A stretch of 64,000 bases of DNA, from positions 2,728,001 to 2,792,000 of the forward strand of contig NZ_CP090064.1 in assembly GCF_023100685.1 (NCBI RefSeq), in the 5' to 3' direction. The notes under the pieces are model-generated. The model was not told where the DNA came from. It saw only the letters and a list, made by a program, of their open reading frames with translations, and made no database searches. Of this stretch, positions 30,092-42,447 are shown in pieces. The stretch comes from Proteus vulgaris (GTDB lineage Bacteria; Pseudomonadota; Gammaproteobacteria; Enterobacterales; Enterobacteriaceae). Within the stretch, counting starts at the first letter, position 1; every line of letters starts with the position of its first letter. The translations under genes and the position numbers were made by a program.

Positions 30092-31303
30092 ATGGATACA
30101 ACCACCTATGAACATATAGATAAAATTATCGAAACGCCCGATATTCCCAAAGAGGCACTCAGCTTAATACTCGGAATAGATAACGAAAATGGGCGCTTAC
30201 CCGGAATTGTTACTTCTCATGATTTAATTAAGATAAAATCTTATATTAACAAAGCACTTTCACTCCCTTACAAATTAGAAGATGTTATCAATTTTATTGG
30301 TTACAATGAAATAAGCATACAACAACTCTCCTCTGATAATATCTTGTCTCTTTTTGTTCGGATCCGAGAACATGCATTTGAATGGAATAAAATTGAATAT
30401 GCAATAAAACAACAAGCTATTGATTTAGAAATCATGGGAAGGGAAATAACATCTACGGGTGAAAACATCATTTTATTTATTAGCCAAATGCCTTTATTAA
30501 CCAAAATCTCAACTGTTATCAATGATCTTTCCGATCAAGAATTGGCTAATATTAAATATACCGATCAGGATAAACAAATTTCGACTCAACTTATTCATAT
30601 ATTAGAAAGTATGAAACAAGATATCGAAACTGAACGAGATAAAACCCTTAAAATAAAAGATCTTTTATCTACCTTTAGAAGTAAAATAATGGGTGGGAAA
30701 GATAGTAGAAATATACAATATCAATCTATTTATCATGAGGTCATTAACAAAAAAAAACTCATTAATGAATTCAATAATAGTAATAATATCTCTCTCATTG
30801 ATGAACGAGACTTACTGATTGAGGATATTAAAATATTAAAAGAGGAGTATAAAAACTATGTTGGTCTTGCTTTTACAGGACTTGCGGCAGGTATTATTGG
30901 CGTTATTATTACAGGAGGTATTTTTGGCGCTAAAGCTGAAAAAATACGCAAAAAGAGAAATGAATCAATAGAAAAAGTAAAAAGCCTTAATAAGGAGATA
31001 GATATCTATACTAACTTATCTCTCTATTTAAATTCTCTTTATATTGAATTGGACGATGTAGAACAACTTATCGAAGATACAAATATAGCATTAGAGCATA
31101 TTGAATATGTCTGGCAGGCCATAATAACAGAGATAGATGCATCAATAAGTAACTTCAATAAAATAAACAATGCATTAGAACTCATTAAATTTAGTATCTA
31201 TTTAGAAAAAATCATTTCACCTTGGTATATGGTTATTGGGTATTCAAAAGAGATTTTTATTTCTTTTGATAATGCACTCTCTTCTTTTTACTCATCAAAT
31301 TAA
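30092..31303 (+). CDS. xaxA: Alpha-xenorhabdolysin family binary toxin subunit A
   Basis: I read this 403-residue protein as the A component of the XaxAB/YaxAB family, two-part alpha pore-forming cytolysins of Xenorhabdus, Photorhabdus and Yersinia that lyse insect and mammalian cells. Support: size (XaxA is about 45 kDa), a nearly all-helical composition with long coiled stretches, a strongly hydrophobic segment at about 255-277 (GLAFTGLAAGIIGVIITGG) followed by a basic patch, and the RLPGIVTSHDLIKIKSYINKAL N-terminal region. There is no signal peptide, as is usual for the family. A partner gene follows after 15 bases. The pair is much more AT-rich than the flanking men and nuo genes, suggesting acquisition. 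AGAGAGG precedes the ATG. Confidence 0.82.
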   Translation: MDTTTYEHIDKIIETPDIPKEALSLILGIDNENGRLPGIVTSHDLIKIKSYINKALSLPYKLEDVINFIGYNEISIQQLSSDNILSLFVRIREHAFEWNKIEYAIKQQAIDLEIMGREITSTGENIILFISQMPLLTKISTVINDLSDQELANIKYTDQDKQISTQLIHILESMKQDIETERDKTLKIKDLLSTFRSKIMGGKDSRNIQYQSIYHEVINKKKLINEFNNSNNISLIDERDLLIEDIKILKEEYKNYVGLAFTGLAAGIIGVIITGGIFGAKAEKIRKKRNESIEKVKSLNKEIDIYTNLSLYLNSLYIELDDVEQLIEDTNIALEHIEYVWQAIITEIDASISNFNKINNALELIKFSIYLEKIISPWYMVIGYSKEIFISFDNALSSFYSSN

Positions 31304-31318
31304 CAAAAGGAAATTGTT

Positions 31319-32365
31319 ATGAATAATAGTAGAAAACAGGTAACGCCTGAAATAAAATTTGAGCATACAAAACTATTTCATGCTTATCGAAACATTCTTT
31401 ATTTAAGTAATAATAAATGTTACATGAATAATGATTTCAACAACGAATTAACCTTATTCATAGAAAGAAATAATAAAAATATTGAAAACATTATCTATTT
31501 CTCACTTGTTTTAAAAACAAGATTAAGGCAGAAATTACTTAATGATACATTTAAAATAGTTAATGAAATTGATAATGAGATAAAAAAAGATTCACTCAGT
31601 ATCGAATTAAAAATAAAATTAGAAGAGGAAAAGAAAGAGATACTAGATATATTTCTAAATGAAGTCAATGAAACTAAAAAAATCATTGATGAACATTGTC
31701 TATTTCTTTCATCAGAAATAAATCAACTCAAAACACAGTTTGTTAGTGATAGGATCATGCCTTTTATTATTGATAAAGAAAATCTCATCAATACATTAAC
31801 AACTCAAATTGCAACATTAGAGCATGAAAATGAAAAGACAAAACAAGAACTCGATATCATACGCCAAAGTGAAGATATTTTAAACAAACGGAGTTTTTTC
31901 GACCTTTTTAATGGCTCTATTCCTTTAAAATCAGAAATTGAAGCACTTAACATTGAAAATAAGGAAAAAAATATTTTATCTTCATTGATAGAAATACTTG
32001 ATAAATTATTTTCTACATTAAGCCATGGTTTTTCATATGCTAAAATTGTTGAAACTCGTCATCAACTCACAACGCTTTTTCTTTCACAAATAAAACAACT
32101 TAGCCAATTAAAAAATGAGAAGCAAAATACTTCATTTACATTAAAACACTACTATATGTTAATTGATATTGACCTTTTTTTAAGGGAATTTATTGAACAA
32201 TTAATCGTGTTAAATAAGTCTTGGAAAATGATAAATTCACAATTTACAACTTTGAAAAGTAATATGTCATTAACGGAAAAAATTCTTATCCCCCTTTTCC
32301 CATTCTTAGATGACTTCACTTTATATTATAGTAATAAAGAACAATTAAAATACACCGAGAATTAA
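31319..32365 (+). CDS. xaxB: Alpha-xenorhabdolysin family binary toxin subunit B
   Basis: This 348-residue, lysine- and glutamate-rich helical protein has the size of XaxB (about 40 kDa) and lies 15 bases downstream of the A subunit with its own AAGGAAA site. Long heptad-like regions (residues 80-180 and 205-260) surround a short less polar loop, KRSFFDLFNGSIPL (about 190-203), which sits where family members carry the membrane-contacting foot. In the family the two subunits assemble into a mixed ring pore. The assignment leans on the partner and the gene order A-B; on its own this sequence would be hard to place. Confidence 0.78.
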   Translation: MNNSRKQVTPEIKFEHTKLFHAYRNILYLSNNKCYMNNDFNNELTLFIERNNKNIENIIYFSLVLKTRLRQKLLNDTFKIVNEIDNEIKKDSLSIELKIKLEEEKKEILDIFLNEVNETKKIIDEHCLFLSSEINQLKTQFVSDRIMPFIIDKENLINTLTTQIATLEHENEKTKQELDIIRQSEDILNKRSFFDLFNGSIPLKSEIEALNIENKEKNILSSLIEILDKLFSTLSHGFSYAKIVETRHQLTTLFLSQIKQLSQLKNEKQNTSFTLKHYYMLIDIDLFLREFIEQLIVLNKSWKMINSQFTTLKSNMSLTEKILIPLFPFLDDFTLYYSNKEQLKYTEN

Positions 32366-32370
32366 CCATA

Positions 32371-32402
32371 AAAAACGGCTCTATAAAAAGAGCCGTTTTA
32401 TT
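32371..32402. terminator. Bidirectional terminator xaxB/nuoN
   Basis: AAAACGGCTCT and AGAGCCGTTTT pair perfectly with A and T runs on each side, between the convergent xaxB and nuoN. Confidence 0.9.
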
Positions 32403-32425
32403 ATTTGAATTTTTTGTTCTTACGA

Positions 32426-33895
32426 TTAATTTACAGCAGGTGCAATAATCGCAAAATTCGTCAATTCAATTAATGGTTGTGGCCATACACCTAATGCAAT
32501 CACAACAATCGCACAGATTAATGCAACAAATGTCGCCATATTTTGTGATGTGGTTGCAACCGCTGGCGTATTGTCATTGTCTGGTTTACGTAAGAAAACA
32601 ATCGCAGCTGCACGTAGGTAGTAGAATAAACCTATCGCACTACCTAACACGACCATACCAGTTAACCACCATAAGCTTGAGTTAATACCTGCAATAATCA
32701 CATATAGTTTACCAATGAATCCTAAGGTAATTGGTACACCAGCCAGTGATAACATCATCAGGGACATAACTACAGCAACAACAGGACGGCGCCAGAATAA
32801 TCCACGGTAATCTTCTAGTGAATCCATTTCGCTTTCGCGATAAGGACTTGAAGCTACCGCGATTGCACCAAATGCACCTAAGCTTGCAAACAAGTAACCC
32901 GCTAAATAGATTTCGGCCGTTTCTTGCGCCAGCACAGGACTGTATTGCAATACAATTAATGCCACTAGCAGATAACCAAGATGTGATACCGAAGAGTAAC
33001 CCAGTAAGCGCTTCACGCTTTTTTGCGTTAACGCCATAATGTTACCAAACAGAATAGAGGCAATTGCCATGAAACCTAAGATCATCCGTAAGGTTTCACT
33101 ATCTGCTGCAGGCGCTTCAAGGAATAAACGCATCACAACTGCAAAAATACCAATCTTACTTGCAGTGGCTAAGAATGCCCCCGTTGGTGCTGGCGCACCT
33201 TGGTAAACATCAGGTGTCCATAATTGGAATGGGAATAAAGATAATTTAAATCCAATTCCCACCAACATCATGCCTAAACCTGCAAGCACTAATGGTTTAT
33301 GGATATTGCTATCACTTAAACTTTGTCCCATAGCAGTAAAGGAAAGGTTTCCTGCTTCTGCATAGAGCAGTGCCATACCAAACAGTAAGAAAGAAGACGC
33401 AGCTGCTGAAAGCAGCATGTATTTAATACCCGCTTCCAGTGATGGACGTTGTTGGAATGCATAGCCGATAAGACCAAACAGTGGCAATGTCAGCAATTCA
33501 ATACCAATAAACATCGATGCGAAATGATGAGCAGATGAGAGTAAAATCCCCCCCACTACTGCAATCGCAATCAGCAAGTAAAACTCTTCTTTGTTATCTT
33601 GATAGCCTTCTAACCAAGGATAAGCAAAAGCGATAGTACCAATACCAGAAAGAATAACTAGCGCAGTAAAGAAGCTAGAGTATCCATCAACATGGTAAAG
33701 CGTGGTCACGTCAACGACGCCTAATGCATTAACGTAATAGAGTGATCCCAACGCAATAATGAAACCCGTTGCTGTCAAAGTGGCAATGGTGAAATGATCG
33801 CGTCGCCACGCAATGGACAGCATCACAACCACCACCGTCAATCCGACGATTAATAGCGGTAGCATTGCGATCAATTGTTCAGGAGTTATTGTCAT
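32426..33895 (-). CDS. nuoN: NADH-quinone oxidoreductase subunit N
   Basis: NuoN is one of three antiporter-like proton-pumping subunits in the membrane arm of complex I. The 489-residue protein is nearly all membrane helices and carries the family lysine/glutamate features, for example [29 protein letters not shown] and [17 protein letters not shown]. It is the last gene of the nuo operon, six bases after nuoM, and ends against a strong bidirectional terminator shared with xaxB. Confidence 0.97.
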   Translation of the reverse strand: MTITPEQLIAMLPLLIVGLTVVVVMLSIAWRRDHFTIATLTATGFIIALGSLYYVNALGVVDVTTLYHVDGYSSFFTALVILSGIGTIAFAYPWLEGYQDNKEEFYLLIAIAVVGGILLSSAHHFASMFIGIELLTLPLFGLIGYAFQQRPSLEAGIKYMLLSAAASSFLLFGMALLYAEAGNLSFTAMGQSLSDSNIHKPLVLAGLGMMLVGIGFKLSLFPFQLWTPDVYQGAPAPTGAFLATASKIGIFAVVMRLFLEAPAADSETLRMILGFMAIASILFGNIMALTQKSVKRLLGYSSVSHLGYLLVALIVLQYSPVLAQETAEIYLAGYLFASLGAFGAIAVASSPYRESEMDSLEDYRGLFWRRPVVAVVMSLMMLSLAGVPITLGFIGKLYVIIAGINSSLWWLTGMVVLGSAIGLFYYLRAAAIVFLRKPDNDNTPAVATTSQNMATFVALICAIVVIALGVWPQPLIELTNFAIIAPAVN

Positions 33896-33901
33896 GGCGA
33901 A

Positions 33902-35431
33902 TTACGGCCTTACTGTTGAAATAGAAGCGGAATACCAAGTCTGGAGATTTTCCATCGCTGATGCCGAGGTGTCTAATACTGGTTGTGGGAAGAAGCCCAA
34001 AATAACCAGTAAAACCACCAAGGTGATCAGGATAAAGAATTCTCTCAGATCCAACCCTTTATAGGTTCTTTCAGCTGTTTTCGGTGAACCGTAGTAAGCC
34101 TGTTGCATCATCCATAGTGCGTAAACAGATGCAAAGACTAAACCAAAGACCGAAATAATCGTGATCAGCTTAAAGTTGCCATAAGTACCAAACAGGATCA
34201 TAAACTCACCAACGAAGTTACCTGTTCCTGGCATACCTAAAGAGGCAACTGCAAAGAACAGTGAAAACGCAGGTAAGAAACGGATGCTTTTCCACAATCC
34301 ACCCATTTGATTCATATCACGCGTACCTAAGCGTTCATACAGCATGCCACACATGATAAATAGACCTGCAGCTGACAAACCGTTAGTGATCATCTGAATG
34401 ATAGCACCTTGATAAGCCAATACAGAGCCAGCATAAATCGCAATCACGATAAAGCCCATGTGAGAAATACTACTGTAAGCCGCAAGACGTTTAATATCTG
34501 TCTGACGAAATGCCAGTAATGCTGCATAAAATACGGTAATTAAACCTAACCACATTGCCACAGGAGCAAGCAATGCTGATGCTTCTGGGAACAGTGGTAA
34601 GTTAAAACGCAATAAACCGTAAGCTGCTGTTTTTAACAAAATACCGGATAAGTCAACAGAACCCGCTGTTGGTGCTTCTGCGTGCGCATCAGCTAACCAG
34701 CCATGAACAGGAACAATTGGCATTTTCACCGCAAATGCAGCGAAGAAACCTAGCATCAGGATAAATTGTAGCTCAGTACCTAATACGGTGTGTGCTTGTA
34801 ATAAGGTGTCATAGCTAAACGTCCAAATACCTGTTTCACGGTAGAAAGCAACCGCTAAACCGATAATGGCCAGCAACATTAACAGGCCACTTGCCTGTGT
34901 ATAGATAAAGAATTTCGTTGCTGCACTGACGTGTGCTTTATCACTACTTCCTTTGTGTCCCCATAAAGAAATCAGGAAATACATTGGGATCAACATCATT
35001 TCCCAGAAGAAGAAGAATAAGAACAGATCCGTCGCTAAAAATACCCCCATTACACCTGCTAAGATCCACAGCAGGTTAAAATGGAAAGCACCTTGTGATG
35101 GTTGATTTTCATTCCACGATGAAAGTACCGCTAAGATACCTAAAATCGCAGTTAATACAGCCATCAGTAATGACATACCATCAAGTGCGAACTGGATGTT
35201 GATCCCTAACGCAGGGATCCACGGCACAAAGAAATACTCTGTCCAGCGTGGTGCTCCATCAGCACTGAGTAGTTGATAATCGCCTTGCAACCAAAGTTGC
35301 ACAGAAATAACGAGTGTTAATCCCATCGTCAGCAACGCAACCCAGCGAGGAACTTGCGAGCCAATTCGTTCAGCCTGCCAACTTAGCAGGCCACCGATGA
35401 AGGGAATAAGTATTAGCCAGGGTAATAACAT
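33902..35431 (-). CDS. nuoM: NADH-quinone oxidoreductase subunit M
   Basis: NuoM is an antiporter-like proton channel subunit of complex I. The 509-residue multi-helix protein shows FFFFWEMMLIPMYFLIS with the key glutamate, VKMPIVPVHGWLADAHAEAP with lysine and histidine, and KRLAAYSSISHMGFI. Length is the same as E. coli NuoM. It lies 19 bases after nuoL. Confidence 0.98.
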   Translation of the reverse strand: MLLPWLILIPFIGGLLSWQAERIGSQVPRWVALLTMGLTLVISVQLWLQGDYQLLSADGAPRWTEYFFVPWIPALGINIQFALDGMSLLMAVLTAILGILAVLSSWNENQPSQGAFHFNLLWILAGVMGVFLATDLFLFFFFWEMMLIPMYFLISLWGHKGSSDKAHVSAATKFFIYTQASGLLMLLAIIGLAVAFYRETGIWTFSYDTLLQAHTVLGTELQFILMLGFFAAFAVKMPIVPVHGWLADAHAEAPTAGSVDLSGILLKTAAYGLLRFNLPLFPEASALLAPVAMWLGLITVFYAALLAFRQTDIKRLAAYSSISHMGFIVIAIYAGSVLAYQGAIIQMITNGLSAAGLFIMCGMLYERLGTRDMNQMGGLWKSIRFLPAFSLFFAVASLGMPGTGNFVGEFMILFGTYGNFKLITIISVFGLVFASVYALWMMQQAYYGSPKTAERTYKGLDLREFFILITLVVLLVILGFFPQPVLDTSASAMENLQTWYSASISTVRP

Positions 35432-35450
35432 GGCGCAATGTGTCCCTTAA

Positions 35451-37286
35451 TTAAACCAGAAGCAGCAGAGCGATAACCAGCACTGCACCTAAACCGAGAG
35501 AAGCCGCATACCAACGTGCTAATCCATTTTCACTGAAACTTAATCCTTTATTGGTGCCTTTAAGCAAGCAACCAAATAAATTAAAGAATTGGTTCACAGG
35601 ATCATTTTGGATAAGCCACGCCGCCCCTTTATAAGGTTTGACAAACAGCACTTCATACAGAGCATCGAATCCCCAAGCATGGAACCACCATGTTGAGAAG
35701 AAACGACCGGTACGAGTATTGGCAACCTTAGAAACACATTGACGCTGTTTCAGGTATAACCATGCTGCAATGGCAACGCCTACAATCGCTACCACACCAG
35801 AAAGTATTTCTAACACATACTTACCATCATGAGATGCGCTTCCTTCAGGGAACACAGCACCTAACGATTGAGTAATTAATGCACCGATAAACGTTGATAA
35901 CAGTGCTAATACCGCTAATGGGAAAGTATGTGTAAAACCTTTAACTTGGTGTGCTTCGGTTTTGGTTTCACCATGGAATACGATGAAAATCAAACGGAAG
36001 GTATAAAGTGACGTAAATAACGCACCAATTAACCCTGCTAGCATTAAGTTAAAATGCCCGTTTGAGTACGCACCCCATAAGATTTCATCTTTACTGAAGA
36101 ACCCTGCTGTTAACAGTGGTAATGCCGCTAATGCGCCACCACCAATTAAGAAACATGCATAAACAAATGGGATCTTCTTACGTAACCCGCCCATCTTAAA
36201 GATATTCTGTTCGTGGTGGCAGGCTACAATTACCGAACCTGCGGATAAGAACAGTAACGCTTTAAAGAAAGCGTGGGTCATTAAGTGGAAAATTGCGGCA
36301 TCCCATGCTTGAGCGCCTAAAGCCAAGAACATATAACCAATTTGGCTCATGGTTGAATAAGCAAGAATACGTTTAATATCTGTTTGTACTAAGGCAGCAA
36401 AACCCGCTAACACTAATGTCACAGCACCGATAATACCAACTAACTCCAGTACTTCTGGTGCCATTAAGAATAGCGCATTACTACGTGCCACTAAGTACAC
36501 ACCTGCTGTAACCATGGTTGCGGCGTGAATTAATGCAGATACAGGTGTTGGGCCTGCCATTGCATCGGCTAACCAAGTTTGTAATGGAAGCTGTGCAGAT
36601 TTACCTACGGCACCGCCTAATACCATTAACATTGCCCAGTTAATAACACTTGAACCTACTGCTAATTGCTCAGGAGCAAGCACTGCCATTTCACGGAAGC
36701 TTAATGTACCTAATTGGTCAAACAGGATAAACATACCGATAGCTAAGAACACATCACCGATACGCGTTACGATAAACGCTTTCATCGCCGCTGCGCCATT
36801 GGCAGGATTGCTATAATAGAAACCAATTAACAGGTAGCTACATAAGCCAACCCCTTCCCACCCCATATACATCAGCATCATGTTATCAGCCAGTACTAAA
36901 ACAACCATACTTGCGATAAATAAGTTGGTATAAGCAAAGAAGCGAGAATATCCTTCTTCTCCACGCATATACCACGATGCATACATATGAATAAGGAAGC
37001 CAACACCGGTAATAACACCCAGCATGGTTAATGAAAGACCATCAAGAACCAGAGTGAATGGAATATTAAAATTCCCTGCTGACATCCAGTTCCATAAAGT
37101 CAGAACATAAGTTTCTTGCCCATTGGCAAAGAAATCCATACCAGCCCAAAGTGCAACTAAAGCCGATAAACCAACCGAACCTGTACCAATCCATGCTGAT
37201 ACGTTTTCAGACCAACGACCACGTGAGAAAGCGAGCAGTAAAAATCCCAGCAGTGGTAGCAGAATGGTTAAATAGAGTATATTCAT
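35451..37286 (-). CDS. nuoL: NADH-quinone oxidoreductase subunit L
   Basis: NuoL is the distal proton-pumping subunit; its long C-terminal amphipathic helix runs along the membrane arm. The 611-residue protein has [55 protein letters not shown] and [15 protein letters not shown], all diagnostic. Its start overlaps the nuoK stop by four bases. Confidence 0.98.
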   Translation of the reverse strand: MNILYLTILLPLLGFLLLAFSRGRWSENVSAWIGTGSVGLSALVALWAGMDFFANGQETYVLTLWNWMSAGNFNIPFTLVLDGLSLTMLGVITGVGFLIHMYASWYMRGEEGYSRFFAYTNLFIASMVVLVLADNMMLMYMGWEGVGLCSYLLIGFYYSNPANGAAAMKAFIVTRIGDVFLAIGMFILFDQLGTLSFREMAVLAPEQLAVGSSVINWAMLMVLGGAVGKSAQLPLQTWLADAMAGPTPVSALIHAATMVTAGVYLVARSNALFLMAPEVLELVGIIGAVTLVLAGFAALVQTDIKRILAYSTMSQIGYMFLALGAQAWDAAIFHLMTHAFFKALLFLSAGSVIVACHHEQNIFKMGGLRKKIPFVYACFLIGGGALAALPLLTAGFFSKDEILWGAYSNGHFNLMLAGLIGALFTSLYTFRLIFIVFHGETKTEAHQVKGFTHTFPLAVLALLSTFIGALITQSLGAVFPEGSASHDGKYVLEILSGVVAIVGVAIAAWLYLKQRQCVSKVANTRTGRFFSTWWFHAWGFDALYEVLFVKPYKGAAWLIQNDPVNQFFNLFGCLLKGTNKGLSFSENGLARWYAASLGLGAVLVIALLLLV

Positions 37287-37585
37287 CCGCGCATCTCACT
37301 GACTGTATCAATATTGATGTTTTGGCGATGTCTATGAAGCTGTAACAACAATGCCAGACCAATACTTGCCTCTGCCGCTGCCAAGCTGATTGCCAGAATA
37401 TACATAATCTGACCATCTGTTTGACCCCAAAAGCTACCACCGACAACAAATGCCAGTGCAGCCGCATTAATCATAATTTCTAGTCCGATCAACATAAACA
37501 ACAGGTTGCGGCGAAGTACTAAGCAGGTAAAACCTAACACAAACAGTACCGCAGCCAAGATCAAACCATGTTGAAGAGGTATCAT
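37283..37585 (-). CDS. nuoK: NADH-quinone oxidoreductase subunit K
   Basis: The 100-residue protein has three membrane helices with the two buried glutamates in [13 protein letters not shown] and [14 protein letters not shown] that belong to the proton path of complex I. It overlaps nuoJ and nuoL by four bases each, a chain of translational coupling. Length equals E. coli NuoK. Confidence 0.97.
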   Translation of the reverse strand: MIPLQHGLILAAVLFVLGFTCLVLRRNLLFMLIGLEIMINAAALAFVVGGSFWGQTDGQIMYILAISLAAAEASIGLALLLQLHRHRQNINIDTVSEMRG

Positions 37586-38115
37586 TTTTGCTCCCCTGCG
37601 TTTTCGTTTTCGACGAGATCGTCATGGCTCTGATCACGACCAATGTGATAAGCAACTATTAATCCTGACAATAAGAGAACAGATGCTAACTCAACAGCCA
37701 GAATATAAGGCCCAAACAAGCTAATACCGACCTCTTTCGCGCCAATTATTTCTCCAGTAATTTCACCGTGAGTAACACTACTAATTGCATAAATAAGCAC
37801 GACTAATAGCATCAGAGATAAAAGTGCTGGCCCAATCCAAAACTTCGGTTGTAGCCACTTTCTCTCTTGATCAACGACGGATTTACCTAAGTTGAGCATC
37901 ATCACCACGAAAACGAACAACACCATAATGGCGCCAGCGTAAACGATGATTTCTAATGCACCTGCGAAATAGGCGCCCAGCGAGAAGAAAACCACAGAGA
38001 GTGCAATCAATGAAATCACTAAGTACAACAATGCGTGTACTGGATTGGTATGAGTGATAACTCTCAATGTTGCAAGGATGGCAATCAGCCCCGCGATGTA
38101 AAATGCAAATTCCAT
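37582..38115 (-). CDS. nuoJ: NADH-quinone oxidoreductase subunit J
   Basis: NuoJ is a five-helix membrane subunit at the hinge of the complex. The 177-residue sequence has [21 protein letters not shown] and the [15 protein letters not shown] helix (the pi-bulge helix in known structures), with a hydrophilic tail. It ends inside the start of nuoK. Confidence 0.96.
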   Translation of the reverse strand: MEFAFYIAGLIAILATLRVITHTNPVHALLYLVISLIALSVVFFSLGAYFAGALEIIVYAGAIMVLFVFVVMMLNLGKSVVDQERKWLQPKFWIGPALLSLMLLVVLIYAISSVTHGEITGEIIGAKEVGISLFGPYILAVELASVLLLSGLIVAYHIGRDQSHDDLVENENAGEQK

Positions 38116-38127
38116 GAATATCGCTCC

Positions 38128-38670
38128 TTACGGTAACAGGCTTTTGACATCGATAGGTTTAGCTTCATCATCTGCATCACCTTTGTCTTTGCCGTTAATC
38201 GCCATACCTGTTTTACGGTAAAAGTTATATTCAGGATATTTGCCGGGTCCAGAAATCAACAAATCGTCTTTTTCATAAACCAGATCCTGACGCTTAAACT
38301 CACCCATTTCAAAATCAGGCGTCAATTGTAACGCCGTTGTTGGACAAGCTTCTTCACATAAACCGCAGAAAATACAGCGAGAAAAGTTGATACGGAAAAA
38401 TTCCGGATACCAACGACCATCTTCATGTTCTGCTTTCTGTAATGAAATACAGCCAACTGGACAAACTGCTGCACACAAGTTACAAGCAACACAGCGCTCT
38501 TCACCATCGGGATCACGCGTCAATACAATACGTCCACGGTAGCGTGGTGCAACATTGACAGGTTCTTCCGGGTACATCTGTGTTTCACGTTTGGCGAAGG
38601 CGTGTAAGCCAATCATCCAAATGCTTCGTACCTGGGTGCCGAAACCAGTCAATAACTCTTTTAAAGTCAT
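38128..38670 (-). CDS. nuoI: NADH-quinone oxidoreductase subunit I
   Basis: NuoI carries two 4Fe-4S clusters (N6a and N6b) that pass electrons toward the quinone site. The 180-residue protein shows [15 protein letters not shown] and [12 protein letters not shown], the two ferredoxin motifs, in an otherwise soluble domain with an N-terminal amphipathic helix. Same length as E. coli. Confidence 0.97.
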   Translation of the reverse strand: MTLKELLTGFGTQVRSIWMIGLHAFAKRETQMYPEEPVNVAPRYRGRIVLTRDPDGEERCVACNLCAAVCPVGCISLQKAEHEDGRWYPEFFRINFSRCIFCGLCEEACPTTALQLTPDFEMGEFKRQDLVYEKDDLLISGPGKYPEYNFYRKTGMAINGKDKGDADDEAKPIDVKSLLP

Positions 38671-38684
38671 GGTTCAATCACCCC

Positions 38685-39662
38685 TTATTGAGCGTTGTAA
38701 AGTATCACTGCAGCAGTTACCAGCAGATTGATAAGAGTTAACGGTAAGCAAATTTTCCAACCAAAAGACATCACTTGGTCGTAACGCGGACGCGGTAACG
38801 ATGCACGAATAAGGATGAACATCATCATGAAGAATCCTGTTTTCAGTGCAAACCAAATGAATGATGGTAAGAAAGGACCTTGCCAACCACCAAAGAATAA
38901 CGTCACGATAAGACCTGATACTGCAACGATCCCGATATATTCACCGACAAAGAACAGACCGAATTTCATACCGGAATATTCAATGTGATAACCATCAGCA
39001 AGTTCTTGTTCTGCTTCTGGTTGGTCAAATGGATGACGGTGACAAACAGCAACGCCAGCAATCGCAAACGTAATAAAGCCGAAGAATTGTGGAATGACAT
39101 TCCACATATTCGCTTGTGAATTCACAATATCTGTCAAGTTAAAAGAGCCTGCTTGAGCAACAACCCCTAAGATTGAGAGTCCTAAGAACACCTCATAACT
39201 TACGGTTTGTGCTGATGCACGCATTGCACCTAACAATGAGTATTTATTGTTACTTGACCAACCCGCAAATAACACGGCATAAACCGCGATACCCGCAACC
39301 ATCAAGAAGAATAAAATACCGATGTTTAAGTCAGCAACAACCCATGTTGAGCTAACAGGTACAATAGCAAATGACAGTAATAAAGATGAAAACGCAATTA
39401 CTGGTGCTATGGTGAAGATAAAGCGGTCAGCAAATTTTGGGATCCAGTCCTCTTTAAAGAACATTTTGATCATATCCGCAATTAGCTGTGCTGAACCTGC
39501 ATAACCTACACGGTTAGGCCCATAACGGTTTTGGAATAATCCCAGTAAACGGCGTTCCCCCATACTCATAAAAGCACCACAGGTAACCACGACAAGCAAG
39601 ATCACCACGGCTTTTAGAACGGTGAGTAAAATCTCTGTAACTTCAGGAGATAACCAGCTCAT
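38685..39662 (-). CDS. nuoH: NADH-quinone oxidoreductase subunit H
   Basis: NuoH forms much of the quinone-binding chamber and links it to the proton path. The 325-residue, eight-helix protein has [18 protein letters not shown] and the acidic loop [22 protein letters not shown]. The start shares a base with the nuoG stop codon. Confidence 0.97.
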   Translation of the reverse strand: MSWLSPEVTEILLTVLKAVVILLVVVTCGAFMSMGERRLLGLFQNRYGPNRVGYAGSAQLIADMIKMFFKEDWIPKFADRFIFTIAPVIAFSSLLLSFAIVPVSSTWVVADLNIGILFFLMVAGIAVYAVLFAGWSSNNKYSLLGAMRASAQTVSYEVFLGLSILGVVAQAGSFNLTDIVNSQANMWNVIPQFFGFITFAIAGVAVCHRHPFDQPEAEQELADGYHIEYSGMKFGLFFVGEYIGIVAVSGLIVTLFFGGWQGPFLPSFIWFALKTGFFMMMFILIRASLPRPRYDQVMSFGWKICLPLTLINLLVTAAVILYNAQ

Positions 39663-42385
39663 TATGCAATACCCCGCAGTTGACGAACCGATACACCCAC
39701 CAGCGATGGAGAAATACCTGCCATACCTAACGGCAAGCCGATTTGACCTTGAGTCAGGTGAGCACTGATTTTCACAGGTAAGGTGAATTCACGACCTTCG
39801 TAAGTAAACATGGCTTGCTGACCCTGAGTTAACGCTAATGCTTGTGCATCAGATTCGCTCAATGTTAGATAAGCCGTTTCCATACGAGATTGGATAACTT
39901 CTGCACGTTGTGATAATTCTTCACTACCAAATAAACGGTAGCAAGGTGCGACAGTCCACTGATTTTTCTGTGCATTAAATGGCGCAGGAATATCCGTGAA
40001 GTAGCCTAGTGTATTATCACCACATTCAATTAGACGCACGCCTGGATCACCAAAGCGTAAGCTGCCACCCACTTCGGCTTGGAATTTATTCCATGCTTGA
40101 GGTGAGTTCCAACCCGGTGCCCATGCAAATGGAATTTGCTGGCGAGGCGCTGTTGGGCTGTTATTACCTTCCATTGAGAATGCAAATGGTGTGTCGATAT
40201 CTTTTGGCTGACGCTGTTCATGAACAGACACATTCGCCAACATAGATGTACGACCACTATAACGATGTGGTTCACGTGCCAGTTTTTGACCGCGAATACG
40301 GAATGACGCATTCGGTGCAGCATCAACAATGCCCGCAAACTGAGGAAGACGTGTTGCACAATGCTCAATCACATTGTCTAACTGTGTCCAATCCAGTGTT
40401 CTTTCATGCCATTGTGAATCAACCGCACTTAACCAACGCCAGCTTTCATGCATCACGACTTCTTTGTTATAGAAAGAAGGTTCGAAAACTTGGAAGTAAC
40501 GCTGTGCTCTGCCCTCTTGACTCACCATTGTTCCATCGCTTTCAGCGAATGAAGAAGCAGGGAGAACCAGATGTGCTTTCGCCATAATGTCTGTTTGCTG
40601 GTGGTCAATAACAATTAAGTTATCCACTTTCGCAACCGCATCATCAATCACATCAGCATCGTAATGGCGATATAAATCGTTTTCCATAACAACAACGGTG
40701 TCTGCTTGACCACTGCGCATGATTTTTAACGCATCATCAAGAGGTTGCGCATTCATCATGGCAAGACCCATGCTGTTTGCATCATCAGCAACGAAAGAAA
40801 GTCCCACTTCATTGCCTTTTGCTTTTAATGCAAACGCAATGTTGGCAGCGGCTTTAATAACGTCTTCGCTACCTGCATGACTACCACTGATAATTAATGG
40901 TTTTTTCGCTTGAGAAAGTGCTTGAACAACCATCTCGATATGTTTATTCAGCGCTTCATCAATGCCATCAACCGCTGGTGCTTCACCATTAATGTTATTG
41001 GCAATTGCAAAACCTAAGCGTGCTTGATCAACAACCGGGGCGCGATAACTCCACGCAGCAACATCATCAAGACGAGTTTCATCAACATGAGTCACAAACA
41101 GTGGGTATTTAGCACGTTGCCCGATATTCATAATCGCAGCGATTTGCCAATCAGCCACTTTTTGAGCTGCTGCCATTTCGCGAGCTTTACCTTTCACTGC
41201 TTGGCGTACAGACAATGCCATACGAGCACCGGTTTGCGTTAAATCTTCACCTAACACTAAAACTGCATCGTAATCTTCAATTTCACGTAGAGATGGAGTA
41301 TGAACACCACCTTTTTGTAAAATCTCTAGCATTAATGTCAAACGTTTCTGCTCTGATGCAGAAATACCGCTATAGAAGTTTTCAGCACCCACAACTTCAC
41401 GTAATGCAAAGTTACTTTCGATACTTGCACGCGGTGAGCCAATACCAACAATACGCTGGCTTTTTTTCAGCATATCCGCAGCAGCTTGAGTTGCTTGAAC
41501 AGCATTGATCTCTAACCAGTTACTACCTAAACGTTTTTTAGGTTGACGAGGTCTGCTTGCTAAGTTCACATAGCCATAGCCAAAACGACCACGGTCACAG
41601 AGGAAATAGCGGTTTACAGTCCCGTTATAACGGTTTTCAATACGACGTAATTCACCATAACGTTCACCTGGGCTTGTATTACAGCCCATGCTACAACCTT
41701 GGCAAATACTTGGTGCAAACTGCATATCCCACTTACGGTTATAACGTGATGAGTGAGTTTTATCAGTAAATACACCCGTCGGACAAATTTCGACCAAGTT
41801 ACCCGAGAATTCGCTCTCTAATGTGCCATCTTCAACACGTCCAAAGAAAACGTTGTTATGTGCACCAAAGACACCTAAATCAGTACCATCAGCATAGTCT
41901 TTGTAGTAACGAACACAGCGGTAACAAGCAATACAACGGTTCATTTCATGAGAAATAAACGGTCCCAGATCTTGGTTTCTATGTGTACGCTTCGTAAAGC
42001 GATAGCGACGCATAGTGTGACCTGTCATTACCGTCATATCTTGAAGGTGGCAGTTACCGCCTTCTTCACAAACTGGACAGTCATGAGGATGGTTTGTCAT
42101 ATACCATTCAACAACGCTTTCACGGAATTTCTTCGCTTCTTCGTCATCAATAGAAATAAACGTGCCATCAGTCGCTGGTGTCATACAAGACATCACTAAA
42201 CGACCGCGGGTATCCTCAGCATTTTGATACTGCTTAACCGCACACTGGCGGCAAGCGCCAACGCTTCCCAGCGCTGGGTGCCAGCAAAAATAAGGAATAT
42301 CTAAGCCTAAATTAAGACAGGCTTCTAACAGGTTATCAGCCCCGTTAACTTCATATTCTTTGCCGTCTACATGAATCGTAGCCAT
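39662..42385 (-). CDS. nuoG: NADH-quinone oxidoreductase subunit G
   Basis: NuoG is the large iron-sulfur subunit of the peripheral arm. From [14 protein letters not shown] it has 907 residues: an N-terminal 2Fe-2S ferredoxin ([15 protein letters not shown]), the His/Cys-ligated cluster ([17 protein letters not shown]), further 4Fe-4S motifs ([19 protein letters not shown]) including the extra N7 site, then a molybdopterin-oxidoreductase-like domain without cofactor. The frame is open to 42403, but homologues start at the ATG at 42385. Confidence 0.96.
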   Translation of the reverse strand: MATIHVDGKEYEVNGADNLLEACLNLGLDIPYFCWHPALGSVGACRQCAVKQYQNAEDTRGRLVMSCMTPATDGTFISIDDEEAKKFRESVVEWYMTNHPHDCPVCEEGGNCHLQDMTVMTGHTMRRYRFTKRTHRNQDLGPFISHEMNRCIACYRCVRYYKDYADGTDLGVFGAHNNVFFGRVEDGTLESEFSGNLVEICPTGVFTDKTHSSRYNRKWDMQFAPSICQGCSMGCNTSPGERYGELRRIENRYNGTVNRYFLCDRGRFGYGYVNLASRPRQPKKRLGSNWLEINAVQATQAAADMLKKSQRIVGIGSPRASIESNFALREVVGAENFYSGISASEQKRLTLMLEILQKGGVHTPSLREIEDYDAVLVLGEDLTQTGARMALSVRQAVKGKAREMAAAQKVADWQIAAIMNIGQRAKYPLFVTHVDETRLDDVAAWSYRAPVVDQARLGFAIANNINGEAPAVDGIDEALNKHIEMVVQALSQAKKPLIISGSHAGSEDVIKAAANIAFALKAKGNEVGLSFVADDANSMGLAMMNAQPLDDALKIMRSGQADTVVVMENDLYRHYDADVIDDAVAKVDNLIVIDHQQTDIMAKAHLVLPASSFAESDGTMVSQEGRAQRYFQVFEPSFYNKEVVMHESWRWLSAVDSQWHERTLDWTQLDNVIEHCATRLPQFAGIVDAAPNASFRIRGQKLAREPHRYSGRTSMLANVSVHEQRQPKDIDTPFAFSMEGNNSPTAPRQQIPFAWAPGWNSPQAWNKFQAEVGGSLRFGDPGVRLIECGDNTLGYFTDIPAPFNAQKNQWTVAPCYRLFGSEELSQRAEVIQSRMETAYLTLSESDAQALALTQGQQAMFTYEGREFTLPVKISAHLTQGQIGLPLGMAGISPSLVGVSVRQLRGIA

Positions 42386-42447
42386 AGTCAGCATGCTTCC
42401 CAAAGGCCTGCACAGCAGGCGTTAAACCTAGAATGTGTCGTAAAAAA

